A stretch of 64,000 nt of DNA. It comes from Rhizobium bangladeshense (GTDB taxonomy: Bacteria; Pseudomonadota; Alphaproteobacteria; Rhizobiales; Rhizobiaceae). Under the pieces are notes generated by a model. The model was not told the origin of the DNA, searched no databases, and was given only the letters and a program-made list of their open reading frames with translations. The stretch lies in the NCBI RefSeq assembly GCF_017357245.1, contig NZ_CP071616.1, positions 1-64,000 of the forward strand, read 5' to 3'. Within the stretch, counting starts at the first letter, position 1, and every line of letters starts with the position of its first letter. Made by a program: the position numbers and the translations under genes. Below, one piece after another: positions 1 through 8,178 of the stretch.

Positions 1-1218
1 ATGCCGACCAAGGCCGCGATTGTTGAGAAAGCCAAAAGAGCGAGTCAAGTCTCGATCGACGAGACGATTGCGCAGGACTCGACGATGCTCAGCAGCCAGC
101 TCCAGGTGCTGTTCGAGCGGTTGTTCTCGCCCAATGCCCGCAAATCGCTCAGGCGGTTCAGCAGCACCGAGGCCGCCAAACTGCTCGGCGTCACCGATAG
201 CTATGTTCGCCACCTCGCCGCTCAGGTGGAAAGCATCAATCCCGAAAAGACGGCGGCCGGCCGGCGTGTCTTCTCGCTCGAAGAAATCCATGCGATGCGC
301 CAGCATCTGGGGCGCACCAAACCCTCCTATCTGCCAACGCGCCGGCCGGGTGATCATCTCCAGGTCATCGCCGTCACCAATTTCAAGGGCGGCTCCGGCA
401 AGACGACAACGTCAATCCATCTGGCGCAGTTCCTGGCGCTGCGCGGCTATCGCGTGCTCGCCGTAGACCTAGACCCGCAGGCGTCGATGTCAGCGATGCT
501 CGGATATCAGCCGGAGTTCGACGTCGGCGAAAACGAGACGCTTTACGGCGCCATCAAATATGACGAGACGCGCCGCGACGTCGGCGACGTCGTCCGTCAG
601 ACCTATTTCCCCGGTCTCGATCTCATTCCGGGCAATCTCGAATTGCACGAGTTCGAGCATGATACCCCGAAGGCGCTGGCAGACACCAATCGCGATGACA
701 AGGACATGTTCTTCATGCGGGTCGGCAATGCGCTGCATTCGCTGGAGCAGAGCTACGACGTCGTCATCATCGACTGCCCCCCTACCCTCGGCTTCCTGAC
801 GCTGTCTGCTCTATGCGCCGCGACTGCCGTGCTGATCACCGTTCATCCACAGATGCTCGACGTGGCGTCGATGAACCAATTCCTGACGATGACCTCCGAC
901 CTTCTGGCGGTGGTCAAGCAGGCAGGCGGCAATCTGGACTACGACTGGATGCGCTACCTGATCACCCGCTACGAGGCGAACGACGGTCCGCAGGCGCAGA
1001 TCGTCGCCTTCCTGCGCAGCCTGTTCGGCGAGCGCGTGCTGACCTCGATGATGGTCAAGTCGACGGCGGTTTCCGATGCGGGCCTGTCCAAGCAGACGAT
1101 CTACGAGGCGGGGCGCGAGACGATGCATCGCCAGACCTATGACCGCGGCGTCGAATCCGTCGACAACGTCAATGCCGAGGTCGAGCAACTCATTCGCAGT
1201 GCATGGAGCAGGACATGA
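1..1218 (+). CDS. repA: RepA, ParA-type partition ATPase of repABC replicon
   Basis: This is the Walker-type ATPase that segregates the plasmid together with RepB and represses the repABC operon. The 405-residue protein has an N-terminal helix-turn-helix region (about residues 52-75, RRFSSTEAAKLLGVTDSYVR), as in RepA/ParA proteins that bind their own promoter. A deviant Walker A box, KGGSGKTT, lies at about 129-136, a Walker A' region LAVDLDPQAS follows near 155, and VVIIDCPPTLG near 255 is the Walker B region. Length is normal for the family. It is the first gene of the operon and its stop overlaps the repB start. The promoter lies outside the window because the gene begins at base 1. Confidence 0.97.
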   Translation: MPTKAAIVEKAKRASQVSIDETIAQDSTMLSSQLQVLFERLFSPNARKSLRRFSSTEAAKLLGVTDSYVRHLAAQVESINPEKTAAGRRVFSLEEIHAMRQHLGRTKPSYLPTRRPGDHLQVIAVTNFKGGSGKTTTSIHLAQFLALRGYRVLAVDLDPQASMSAMLGYQPEFDVGENETLYGAIKYDETRRDVGDVVRQTYFPGLDLIPGNLELHEFEHDTPKALADTNRDDKDMFFMRVGNALHSLEQSYDVVIIDCPPTLGFLTLSALCAATAVLITVHPQMLDVASMNQFLTMTSDLLAVVKQAGGNLDYDWMRYLITRYEANDGPQAQIVAFLRSLFGERVLTSMMVKSTAVSDAGLSKQTIYEAGRETMHRQTYDRGVESVDNVNAEVEQLIRSAWSRT

Positions 1219-2204
1219 GCCCAAAAGGTCGCGATATCCTGAAGAGCATGGTTGGTGCCGTGGAGCCGGCACGACCGGAGACGCCAAGTGCGCCGCCGCC
1301 GCATCGGCCATCGGGCGCTGTCAAGGCGATGAACCTGTCGCTGGGGCGGCTGGGAGAGGAAGCGGCTGCCGCCAAGGCCCTGCGAGAATCGCTCGCCTCC
1401 GGCGATAAGGTGCTGGAGATCGATCCGTCTGCCGTCGAAATGTCCTTCATCCGCGACCGTATCCCGGTCGACAAGGATCCCGAATTCGAGCGATTGAAGC
1501 AGTCGATTCAGGAAAGCGGACAGCAGGTCCCGATCCTTGTGCGTCCGGACCCGTTAAAAACCGGGCATTACCAGGCCGCCTACGGCCATCGGCGCTTGCG
1601 TGCGGCCGCGGAGATCGGTGTTCCCGTCAAAGCTGTGGTGCGCAAGCTCACGGACGAAGAGCTGATCCTGGCGCAGGGTCAGGAAAACGGCCCGCGTGTC
1701 GACTTGAGCTTCATCGAACGGGCACTCTTCGCACGACGCATGGACGAACATGGCTTCAGTCGCGAGATGATTGCTCAGGCCCTGGCGACGGATAAGCCGG
1801 AAACGTCACGGCTGCTGCAGGTAGCGCAGACGATCGATCCCGAGATCATTCTTGCCATCGGGCCGGCGCCGAAGGTCGGACGTCCCCGCTGGCTGGCCTT
1901 TGCCGAAAAATTCCGGGAGACAGGCGGGCGGAAGAAGGTGCAGGCGGCAATCGCTGGCGCTGCTTTCCAAACGCTGGAGAGCAATAGCCGCTTCGATGTC
2001 ATCTGGAAGGCGCTGGAGGAAAAGGACGCGCCGCAGCGGGTCGAGCAGATGCTCCGGACCCAGGATGGCGGGACGCTTGCTTCGGTGAGCCGCTCGGGAA
2101 AAAACTTTCGCATCACCGTCAAATCGGCGGCGTTCTCTGAGTTCCTTGCTCGGAGGTTGGCAGGCCTCGCCGCCGAATTCGAAGAGGAAAATGAGGGAAA
2201 ATGA
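1215..2204 (+). CDS. repB: RepB, ParB-type centromere-binding protein
   Basis: This is the DNA-binding partner of RepA; it binds parS sites and loads the partition complex. I place the start at the ATG that overlaps the repA stop (ATGA), because GGAG lies six bases upstream; an in-frame ATG 12 bases earlier is possible. The N-terminus (SPKGRDILKSM) is the RepA-interacting type. A ParB/Sulfiredoxin nuclease-like domain follows, with RPDPLKTGHYQAAYGHRRL around residues 100-120 (ParB box II) and a helix-turn-helix near 175-200. The RepB C-terminal dimerisation region completes 329 residues. It is translationally coupled to repA. Confidence 0.96.
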   Translation: MSPKGRDILKSMVGAVEPARPETPSAPPPHRPSGAVKAMNLSLGRLGEEAAAAKALRESLASGDKVLEIDPSAVEMSFIRDRIPVDKDPEFERLKQSIQESGQQVPILVRPDPLKTGHYQAAYGHRRLRAAAEIGVPVKAVVRKLTDEELILAQGQENGPRVDLSFIERALFARRMDEHGFSREMIAQALATDKPETSRLLQVAQTIDPEIILAIGPAPKVGRPRWLAFAEKFRETGGRKKVQAAIAGAAFQTLESNSRFDVIWKALEEKDAPQRVEQMLRTQDGGTLASVSRSGKNFRITVKSAAFSEFLARRLAGLAAEFEEENEGK

Positions 2205-2217
2205 GACAGTTAGACTG

Positions 2218-2233
2218 ATTGTCAGCTGACAAT
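2218..2233. promoter_or_regulatory. parS-like partition site downstream of repB
   Basis: A perfect 16-bp palindrome, ATTGTCAGCTGACAAT, lies 14 bp after the repB stop. It fits the repABC parS pattern (GTT-N4-GC-N4-AAC) apart from the two outermost bases. RepABC centromeres are known to lie inside or beside the operon, so RepB binding is expected. The same 14-bp core recurs near 22022. Confidence 0.7.
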
Positions 2234-2258
2234 TTGAACAGGAGATAACGCGCAAAAG

Positions 2259-2294
2259 AAAAAAGCCCCCGAACGTCACCGTCACGGAAGCTTT
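2259..2294 (-). terminator. Intrinsic terminator of the repABC antisense RNA
   Basis: On the minus strand an imperfect GC-rich stem (AAAGCTTCCG pairing with CGTTCGGGGGCTTT, with G-T pairs) runs directly into TTTTTT. It sits at the end of the predicted counter-transcribed RNA, in the place expected for repABC operons. Confidence 0.6.
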
Positions 2295-2311
2295 CCTCGT
2301 AGTCTTGAACA
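2259..2311 (-). ncRNA. Counter-transcribed RNA (incompatibility RNA) between repB and repC
   Basis: RepABC plasmids encode a roughly 50-60 nt antisense RNA in the repB-repC gap that limits RepC synthesis and acts as an incompatibility factor. On the minus strand I see a consensus -35 TTGACA (2346 to 2341), a 17-bp spacer and a -10-like GATTCT (2323 to 2318). That predicts a start near 2311 and an end at the T run at 2264-2259. The ends are inferred from these signals. Confidence 0.7.
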
Positions 2312-2317
2312 CCTCCG

Positions 2318-2346
2318 AGAATCGCACTTCCGAGAATCGCTGTCAA
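2318..2346 (-). promoter_or_regulatory. Promoter of the antisense RNA
   Basis: A perfect TTGACA -35 box and a weaker GATTCT -10 box are separated by exactly 17 bp on the minus strand. They point into the repB-repC gap, opposite to repC. Confidence 0.6.
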
Positions 2347-2403
2347 GAGTCTTTGGCGCCGTTTTGGCGAGCGGATTTCTTTTGCCTCGTCGAGGTGGAA
2401 GAT

Positions 2404-3711
2404 ATGGAAACCGGAAGTATAACGACGCCTTTTGGGCGGCGGTCGATGACGCTTGGAATGCTCGCGAACCAGGTCATGGCGGCTGAGATCAAACCTGATC
2501 AGTCGGTCGACAAATGGAAACTGTTTCGTGCGCTGTGCGAAGCAAAGCCGCTGCTCGGCATCACCGACCGCGCGCTTGCGGTGCTCAATGCATTGTTGAG
2601 CTTCTATCCCAAGAACCAACTGAACCAGGAAAACGGCTTGATTGTCTTCCCGTCGAACATCCAGCTTTCGCTTCGAACGCATGGTATGGCCGAACAGACC
2701 GTGCGGCGTCACCTCGCCGCACTCGTCGAGGCGGGTCTTCTGCTGCGTAAGGACAGCCCCAACGGCAAACGGTATGTGCGCAGAGACAGGGCAGGGGAGG
2801 TCAACGAGGCCTTCGGCTTCTCGCTGGCGCCACTGCTTGCCCGCGCTGAGGAGATCGAGCAGCTGGCGGCCGAGGTGATGGCCGAACGGCTGCACGTCCA
2901 GAGGCTGCGGGAACGCATCACGCTTTGCCGCCGTGACGTCGCGAAGCTGATCGAAGCAGCCGTCGAAGAAGATGTTCCAGGGGATTGGCAGGGGTTGTAT
3001 CTCGAGTTCCGTGCCCTGATCGAAGGCTTGCCGAGGTCTCCGACGACAGCACAGCTCGAAGGATTGCTGGATGAATTGAAGGTTCTGCGGGCGGACATCC
3101 TTAACCAGTTGGAAATTCGGCTTAAATCAACAAAACAGCGCGGCAATGCCCGTTATAACGAGCGTCACATACAGAATTCAAACCCCGACTCTACATCTGA
3201 ACTTGAACCAAGCTTCGATACGAAGCAGGGAGCGATGCCGGAGCAAGACAACCAGCAAGAGGCCGTGACGCTGGAAGAGGGGAGGGGTGAAGCGGCGCAT
3301 CCGAGCATGCAGAAGGGACAGAAGGGCCGACGGCGGGGCGACGGCGGTCATGGTGGCGGGCTGAAATCTTTCCCGCTCGGCTTGGTTCTGCAGGCCTGCC
3401 CTGAAATCCTTGCCTACGGCCCGAACGGTGTGATCCGCAATTGGCGCGACATGATGACCGCGGCCGTGACGGTTCGATCGATGCTCGGTGTCAGCCCGTC
3501 AGCCTATGAGGAGGCCGCAGCTGCGATGGGACCGGAAAATGCCGCAACGGTGATGGCATGTATCCTGGAGCGTGGCGGACATATCAATTCGGCCGGTGGT
3601 TATCTCCGCGACCTGACACGGCGAAGCGAAAAGGGAGAATTCGCGATCGGTCCGATGCTGATGGCGCTCTTGCGGGCCAATGCGCCGGCCGGCGCCCGAA
3701 AGGCTGGATAG
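2404..3711 (+). CDS. repC: RepC, replication initiator
   Basis: RepC is the essential initiator of repABC replicons and acts at an origin normally inside its own coding region. The frame is open from 2305, but I choose the ATG at 2404: the family N-terminus METGS-TTPFGRRSMTLGML starts here and GAGGTGGAAG lies just upstream. The N-terminal half has the winged-helix DNA-binding region (LSLRTHGMAEQTVRRHLAALVEAGLL, about residues 85-110). The middle (codons around 3120-3230) is locally AT-rich and poorly conserved, which is where oriV of this family usually lies. The C-terminal domain ends near residue 435. Expression is probably limited by the antisense RNA at 2259-2311. Confidence 0.96.
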   Translation: METGSITTPFGRRSMTLGMLANQVMAAEIKPDQSVDKWKLFRALCEAKPLLGITDRALAVLNALLSFYPKNQLNQENGLIVFPSNIQLSLRTHGMAEQTVRRHLAALVEAGLLLRKDSPNGKRYVRRDRAGEVNEAFGFSLAPLLARAEEIEQLAAEVMAERLHVQRLRERITLCRRDVAKLIEAAVEEDVPGDWQGLYLEFRALIEGLPRSPTTAQLEGLLDELKVLRADILNQLEIRLKSTKQRGNARYNERHIQNSNPDSTSELEPSFDTKQGAMPEQDNQQEAVTLEEGRGEAAHPSMQKGQKGRRRGDGGHGGGLKSFPLGLVLQACPEILAYGPNGVIRNWRDMMTAAVTVRSMLGVSPSAYEEAAAAMGPENAATVMACILERGGHINSAGGYLRDLTRRSEKGEFAIGPMLMALLRANAPAGARKAG

Positions 3712-3785
3712 ATCTCCGGCGGCTGCTGCGGTCGGCTGGAGGCAGGCGAACCATGTCGAGACCGGAGAGGGGCGGTATGCCAATT

Positions 3786-4107
3786 TCAGCGGATAAGCCT
3801 TCGCTCCGGGGAGGCCTGCATGTCGCAGCGTCCGTCCGCCACGCAGTAGATGATGACGTCGTCGCCGTTGATGCGGTAGATCATACGCCAGGGCTATGGT
3901 GCAGTTCCCGACACTCGGAGATGCCGATGCCCGCCAGTTCCTTCGGGATATTTCCGCGGGTGGGGAATTCTTCGAGATCGGCACAGGCGGTCTCGATTTC
4001 CGTCAGGAGGGGTTCCGCCGTCTCAGTGCCGTCGCGACTAGCGACGAAGACATAGAGATCCTCGACGTCGCGTTCCGCGTCTTCGGCGAAAAGGACACCG
4101 TAGGCAT
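3786..4107 (-). pseudogene. Decayed RelE/ParE-family toxin
   Basis: A RelE/ParE-type toxin can be read only by shifting frame. The start ATG overlaps the antitoxin stop (TGATG), but a base seems to be missing right after MP. The next frame gives YGVLFAEDAERDVEDLYVFV and runs to SECRELHHSP near 3895. A second shift then gives WRMIYRINGDDVIIYCVADG and the stop at 3786. Both segments match the ParE/RelE core (beta-hairpin, then R-IYRI). With two shifts in about 107 codons the gene is very probably dead. It lies just after repC, where an addiction module would be useful. Confidence 0.7.
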
Positions 4108-4389
4108 CAGGACCGGTTGTCGGCCAAGCGTCGGCGAATGCGCCCGAAAGATTCCGCGGCCGGGCGCAGCTTGCCTTCCTCGACCTGCCAATTGGTGAGC
4201 GCCAGCACCTTCAGAAGAGCCAACCTCTCCTGCGTTTCTTCATATTGGCCGATATCCTGAACGATCGCCTTTGCCTCGCCGTGAAGGGTAATGACGACAG
4301 GTTGCGGGTTGTCCCTCAGGGGTCCGGACGATTTCAGGCGCGTGCGCCTTGAGATTGTTGATCGGCTTGACCTGTTCAGACAGCTTCAT
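4107..4389 (-). pseudogene. Frameshifted Phd/YefM-family antitoxin
   Basis: The N-terminus MKLSEQVKPINNLKAHAPEI is typical of Phd/YefM antitoxins, which bind DNA through this part. After EIVRT the frame breaks at a run of four C (minus strand; 4319-4322). Removing one C restores LRDNPQPVVITLHGEAKAIVQDIG and the rest of the protein, ending RRRLADNRS at the stop that overlaps the toxin start. One extra base is therefore the simplest explanation. As written, translation would stop early with a foreign tail. It forms a pair with the decayed toxin downstream. Confidence 0.72.
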
Positions 4390-4540
4390 GCGGTGCTCCA
4401 TTTCGACCAGAAGATAGATCATCAAATGGTCTGTTTGGAAGGGCGCGTCCGATCATCCCTGCATCCGGTGCCCGCGTTCAGCCACGGCTGCTTTTTTCCC
4501 CTCAGCCTCTTCGAAAGAGAATGTCATTTCTTATAAGGAA

Positions 4541-4561
4541 CATTGTCTACTGATTTAATAG
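4541..4561 (-). promoter_or_regulatory. Candidate operator upstream of the sulfur cluster
   Basis: Read on the minus strand this is CTATTA-N5-GTAGACAATG. The same pattern with the same spacing occurs at 14372-14393, upstream of the FMN reductase gene, and a shorter relative lies upstream of tauA at 19483. It sits 37 bp before the first gene of the cluster. A LysR-type (CysB/Cbl-like) site is plausible but inferred. Confidence 0.4.
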
Positions 4562-4597
4562 AGTACTCATTGCAACCAGCGAGCGGATCGTGGCGTC

Positions 4598-5590
4598 ATG
4601 ACCTACCTCCTCAGCCTTCTCGACAAAAGCCCGATCGAGCAGGGCCTTTCCGCCGCCGATGCGCTGAGGGCGACGGTCAGGTTTGCCGCGCGGGCCGAGG
4701 AACTCGGCTATCACCGTTTCTGGGTCGCCGAACATCACAATATGTCCAACCTCGCGAGCTCGGCACCGGAGGCGCTGATCGCCTACCTCCTCGCCAGGAC
4801 CTCGAAGATCCGTATCGGCTCTGGCGGCGTGATGCTGCAGCACTACAGCGCCTACAAGGTCGCCGAGACGTTCAATCTGTTAGCGTCGCTGGCGCCGGGG
4901 CGTGTCGATCTCGGCGTCGGCAAAGCGCCGGGCGGCTTTCCGCTTGCAACGCGCGCCCTGCAGCTTGCCGTCGATCCGTCCAGGAAGCCGGATTTTGCCG
5001 GCCAGCTTACCGATCTCAACACCTATCTCGCCGCTGATCCGAACTATGACGGCGCACGGGCGACTCCATTTCCGCCGACCCCTCCCGATCGGTTTCTGCT
5101 CGGCGCCAGCGTGGAGAGCGCCGAGCTCGCCGCCGAGAAGGGCTGGCAGCTCGTCTTTGCCGGGCACCTGAACGGCGATGCTGACAACCTGCGTAGGACT
5201 TTCGACGCCTATGAACGGGTGTCCGGCGGTCAGCGGCCGATCCTGGCGCTCGCAGCCTTTGCTGCCGAAAGCGAGGACTACGCCCGCCAGCGCGTCGCCG
5301 ACCTGCGCATCGTCAAGGTGTTCCTGCCGGATGGTCAGACCGTCAATGTCGGCAGCGAGGAGCAGGCGGCCGAATTCGCCCGGCAGGCGGGTGTCACCGA
5401 GTACCGCACCGAGGAAAAGGTGCCGAGTGTGCTGCATGGCACTGCGAAGCAAATCCGTAAGGAGTTGGACGAACTTCACCGCCGCTACGGCGTCAACGAA
5501 TTCGTTCTCGACACACCGGCTCTTTCAGCCGCCGAGCGCCTCGCTTCCATCGAGCTGCTCGCCGCCGAGCGGCTTTCTCTCGTCGCCTGA
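4598..5590 (+). CDS. Luciferase-like flavin monooxygenase, MsnO8 type
   Basis: This is a flavin-dependent TIM-barrel oxidoreductase of the bacterial luciferase-like (LLM) class. The 330-residue protein has the luciferase signature region YHRFWVAEHHNM near residues 40-52 and the substrate-side stretch IRIGSGGVMLQHYSAYKVAE near 75-95. Proteins of this class use reduced FMN, here probably from the FMN reductase at 14421. The start fits the family N-terminus (LSLLD-SPI) although the ribosome site is weak. It heads a same-strand run of genes to 14981. Beside an M20 deacylase, an acetyltransferase and an amino-acid ABC system, oxidation of a sulfur compound is likely; the substrate is not known. 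Confidence 0.85.
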   Translation: MTYLLSLLDKSPIEQGLSAADALRATVRFAARAEELGYHRFWVAEHHNMSNLASSAPEALIAYLLARTSKIRIGSGGVMLQHYSAYKVAETFNLLASLAPGRVDLGVGKAPGGFPLATRALQLAVDPSRKPDFAGQLTDLNTYLAADPNYDGARATPFPPTPPDRFLLGASVESAELAAEKGWQLVFAGHLNGDADNLRRTFDAYERVSGGQRPILALAAFAAESEDYARQRVADLRIVKVFLPDGQTVNVGSEEQAAEFARQAGVTEYRTEEKVPSVLHGTAKQIRKELDELHRRYGVNEFVLDTPALSAAERLASIELLAAERLSLVA

Positions 5591-5613
5591 CCGTTTCAAG
5601 AAGGATCGATCCC

Positions 5614-6963
5614 ATGGCTCAGAAACACATTACGTTCGGCATCATGCTGCAGGGTCCAGGCGGCCATATGAATGCCTGGAAGCATCCGAGTGGACCGGCC
5701 GATGCCAGCGTCAACTTCGATTTCTTCGTTGAGACGGCGCGCAGGGCGGAAGCAGCCGGCATCGCTTTCGCCTTCGTCGCAGACGGTCTTTACATCAACG
5801 AGCAGTCGATCCCGCATTTCCTCAACCGCTTCGAGCCAATCGCGATCCTTTCGGCCCTCGCCGCTTCGACGTCCAGGATCGGGCTCGTCGGTACGGTCTC
5901 GACCTCCTACAGCGATCCCTTCACCATCGCCCGCCAGTTCGCCTCGATCGATCTCATCAGCGGCGGCAGGGCAGGGTGGAACGCGGTGACGTCACCGCTT
6001 GAGGGCTCGGGGCGCAATTACAATCGCGAGCATCCCGAGCACGAACTGCGCTACGAGATCGCCGAGGATTATATCGATGCGATCAAAGGCCTCTGGGATT
6101 CCTGGGACGACGATGCTTTTGTGCGCAATCGCGAGACCGGCGTCTTTGTTGACAAGACGAAGATGCATCGCCTTAACCACAAGGGTCGCTTCTTCCGAAT
6201 CGAGGGGCCGCTGAATATCGGCCGCTCGAAGCAGGGCCAGCCCGTCATCTTCCAGGCAGGTGCTTCGGATTCCGGCATCAGGCTTGCCGGCAAGCACGCC
6301 GACGCCGTCTTTACCAATGGCGGGCCGTTCGAGGAGGCGCAAGCCTTCTACCGGCAGCTGAAGGACAGCGTGATCGCCCATGGGCGCAGTCCTGCCGAAG
6401 TTGGCATCTATCCCGGCATCGGGCCGATCGTCGGCGCGACGTCCGTTGAGGCGGAAGCCAAGTACCAGGCGATCCGCAATCTCGTCACGATCGAGGAGGC
6501 GTTGCTTTATCTCGGCCGCTTCTTCGATCATCACGATTTCAGCGCCTATCCGCTCGACGAGCCGTTCCCCGAGCTTGGTGATATCGGCAGGAATAATTTC
6601 CGCGCCACAACCGATCGCATCAAAAGGACGGCGCGGGAGCGAGGGCTGACGCTCCGGCAGGTGGCGCTTGATTCGGCAACGCCGCTCACCGCCTTCATCG
6701 GCACCGCCGAGCATATCGCAGACGAGATCATCCGCTGGGTGGATCATGGCGCCGCCGACGGCTTCATCCTCGGCTTCCCAGTTATTGCCGAGGGCTTCGA
6801 CGATTTCGCCCGATACGTCCTGCCGATCCTTACCGAGCGCGGTTATTTCGATCCCGTCCTGAGGGGCGCGACGCTACGCGACCATCTGGGCCTGCCCTTC
6901 CGCCAAAGCCGCTATGCAACCCCTGCGGATGAGGTCGAACGCGGAAAGGCTGTCGGCGCCTGA
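5614..6963 (+). CDS. FMN-dependent monooxygenase, NtaA/SnaA/SoxA (DmoA) family
   Basis: The 449-residue length and the segment SGGRAGWNAVTSPLEGSGRN (about 118-137) mark the NtaA/SnaA/SoxA branch of luciferase-like monooxygenases, larger than the MsnO8 type upstream. Family members oxidise nitrilotriacetate, dibenzothiophene sulfone, dimethyl sulfide or S-alkylcysteine derivatives with FMNH2. The relative in the Bacillus yxe operon (YxeK) cleaves the C-S bond of N-acetyl-2-succinocysteine. Here it lies directly before an M20 deacylase and a GNAT acetyltransferase, the same partner set, so C-S or S-oxidation of an N-acetylated cysteine adduct is my inference. It starts 23 bp after the previous stop. 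Confidence 0.87.
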   Translation: MAQKHITFGIMLQGPGGHMNAWKHPSGPADASVNFDFFVETARRAEAAGIAFAFVADGLYINEQSIPHFLNRFEPIAILSALAASTSRIGLVGTVSTSYSDPFTIARQFASIDLISGGRAGWNAVTSPLEGSGRNYNREHPEHELRYEIAEDYIDAIKGLWDSWDDDAFVRNRETGVFVDKTKMHRLNHKGRFFRIEGPLNIGRSKQGQPVIFQAGASDSGIRLAGKHADAVFTNGGPFEEAQAFYRQLKDSVIAHGRSPAEVGIYPGIGPIVGATSVEAEAKYQAIRNLVTIEEALLYLGRFFDHHDFSAYPLDEPFPELGDIGRNNFRATTDRIKRTARERGLTLRQVALDSATPLTAFIGTAEHIADEIIRWVDHGAADGFILGFPVIAEGFDDFARYVLPILTERGYFDPVLRGATLRDHLGLPFRQSRYATPADEVERGKAVGA

Positions 6964-6978
6964 GCCGGCTAGATCGTC

Positions 6979-8178
6979 ATGAACGTCATCGCTCCTAACC
7001 CGCGCAGCAACGATCCAGTCGAGAAGGGAATCGCCTGTTACCTCGACGAAATCATAGCGCTGCGCCACGATCTGCACCAATATCCCGAGCTGGCGTTCCA
7101 GGAGCTGAGGACCAGCAAGCTTGTGGCATCCAGGCTTTCCTCCTGGGGCTACGAGGTGGCGACGGGCATTGCCGGCACCGGCATCGTCGCCACCCTCAGG
7201 CGCGGGACAGGCAAGAAGCGGGTAGGTATCCGGGCGGATATGGACGCGCTGCCGATCGAGGAGGCCAGCGACCTTGCCTATGCCAGCAGCAATCCCGGCG
7301 TCATGCACGCCTGCGGCCATGACGGGCACACCTCGATCCTGCTTGCCGCCGCCCGTTATCTCGCGGAAAGCGGCAATTTCAGCGGCACGCTCAGGCTGAT
7401 CTTCCAGCCGGCCGAAGAAATCGGTGCAGGCGCCCGCAGAATGATCTCGGAAGGGCTGTTCGAACGATTTCCCGTCGATTCGGTCTTCGGGTTGCACAAC
7501 TGGCCGGGTGTATCGGCGGGTCAGTTCGGCTTCGTCACAGGTCCCGCCATGGCGTCGGTCGACCAGGCGGTGATCAGGATCCTTGGCAAGGGTGGCCACG
7601 GCGCCGAACCTCACCGGGCCGTCGATCCGGTCTTGGCGTCGGCCTCCTTCATCACCGCCCTGCAAAGCGTCGTCTCGCGCAATGTCGATCCGCAGGACAT
7701 GGCGGTTGCGACCGTTGGGTCGATCCATGCGGGCTCTGCCTCGAACGTGATCCCAGAAAGCGTGGAGATGAAGCTCACAATGCGGGCCTTCAGCGAACCG
7801 GTTCGCCGGCTGTTGCAGGAGCGCATTCCAGCTCTTGCGCGCGCTCAGGCCGAAAGCTTCGGCGCCGAGGCTGATGTCAATTACCGGCTCGGCTTTCCGG
7901 CACTGGTCAACCACGCCAAAGAAACGGCGTTTGCCCGCGACGTGGCCTATGACGCGCTCGGTCTTGCCGCAATCGAGAAGGATTTTCGGCCGAGAACCGC
8001 AAGCGAGGATTTCGCGTTCATGCTGCAGGCCAATCCCGGCAGCTATCTTTTCGTGGGCAATGGCGACAGCGCTCCTCTCCACAGCGCCCACTACGATTTC
8101 AACGACGCGATCATCGCGCCGGCCGCCCGCTACTGGGTCCGGCTCGCAGAGACCTTCCTCACTGAAGACGATGGGTGA
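6979..8178 (+). CDS. M20 family amidohydrolase (N-acyl-amino-acid deacylase)
   Basis: This is a metal-dependent hydrolase of the HipO/IAA-amidohydrolase branch of M20. The metal and catalytic signatures are in order: ADMDALPIEE (about 88-97), MHACGHDGHT (about 111-120), PAEEIGAGARRM (about 147) and TASEDFAF near 340. At 399 residues it is full length. The family removes acyl groups from amino acids and conjugates. Next to an acetyltransferase and sulfur-type monooxygenases it corresponds to the last step of the Bacillus yxe and sna/cmo pathways, deacetylation to free cysteine or a related product. Its stop overlaps the next start (TGATG). Confidence 0.88.
   Translation: MNVIAPNPRSNDPVEKGIACYLDEIIALRHDLHQYPELAFQELRTSKLVASRLSSWGYEVATGIAGTGIVATLRRGTGKKRVGIRADMDALPIEEASDLAYASSNPGVMHACGHDGHTSILLAAARYLAESGNFSGTLRLIFQPAEEIGAGARRMISEGLFERFPVDSVFGLHNWPGVSAGQFGFVTGPAMASVDQAVIRILGKGGHGAEPHRAVDPVLASASFITALQSVVSRNVDPQDMAVATVGSIHAGSASNVIPESVEMKLTMRAFSEPVRRLLQERIPALARAQAESFGAEADVNYRLGFPALVNHAKETAFARDVAYDALGLAAIEKDFRPRTASEDFAFMLQANPGSYLFVGNGDSAPLHSAHYDFNDAIIAPAARYWVRLAETFLTEDDG

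Noticed and set aside
2314..2337. Direct repeat TCCGAGAATCGC in the repB-repC gap as an iteron
   Set aside because: Only two copies, both inside the antisense-RNA promoter; repABC origins do not use iterons and the origin is expected inside repC.
2305..2403. Upstream extension of the repC frame
   Set aside because: It starts at a TTG, overlaps the antisense-RNA promoter, and the conserved RepC N-terminus and ribosome site lie at 2404.
4390..4597. A SAM or other sulfur riboswitch before the sulfur cluster
   Set aside because: The leader is short and I find no conserved riboswitch core or terminator stem; the repeated dyad motif is a better regulatory candidate.
6874..8091. Open frame of 405 codons on the minus strand
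   Set aside because: Antisense to the M20 deacylase, whose metal-binding motifs are intact. Shadow frame.
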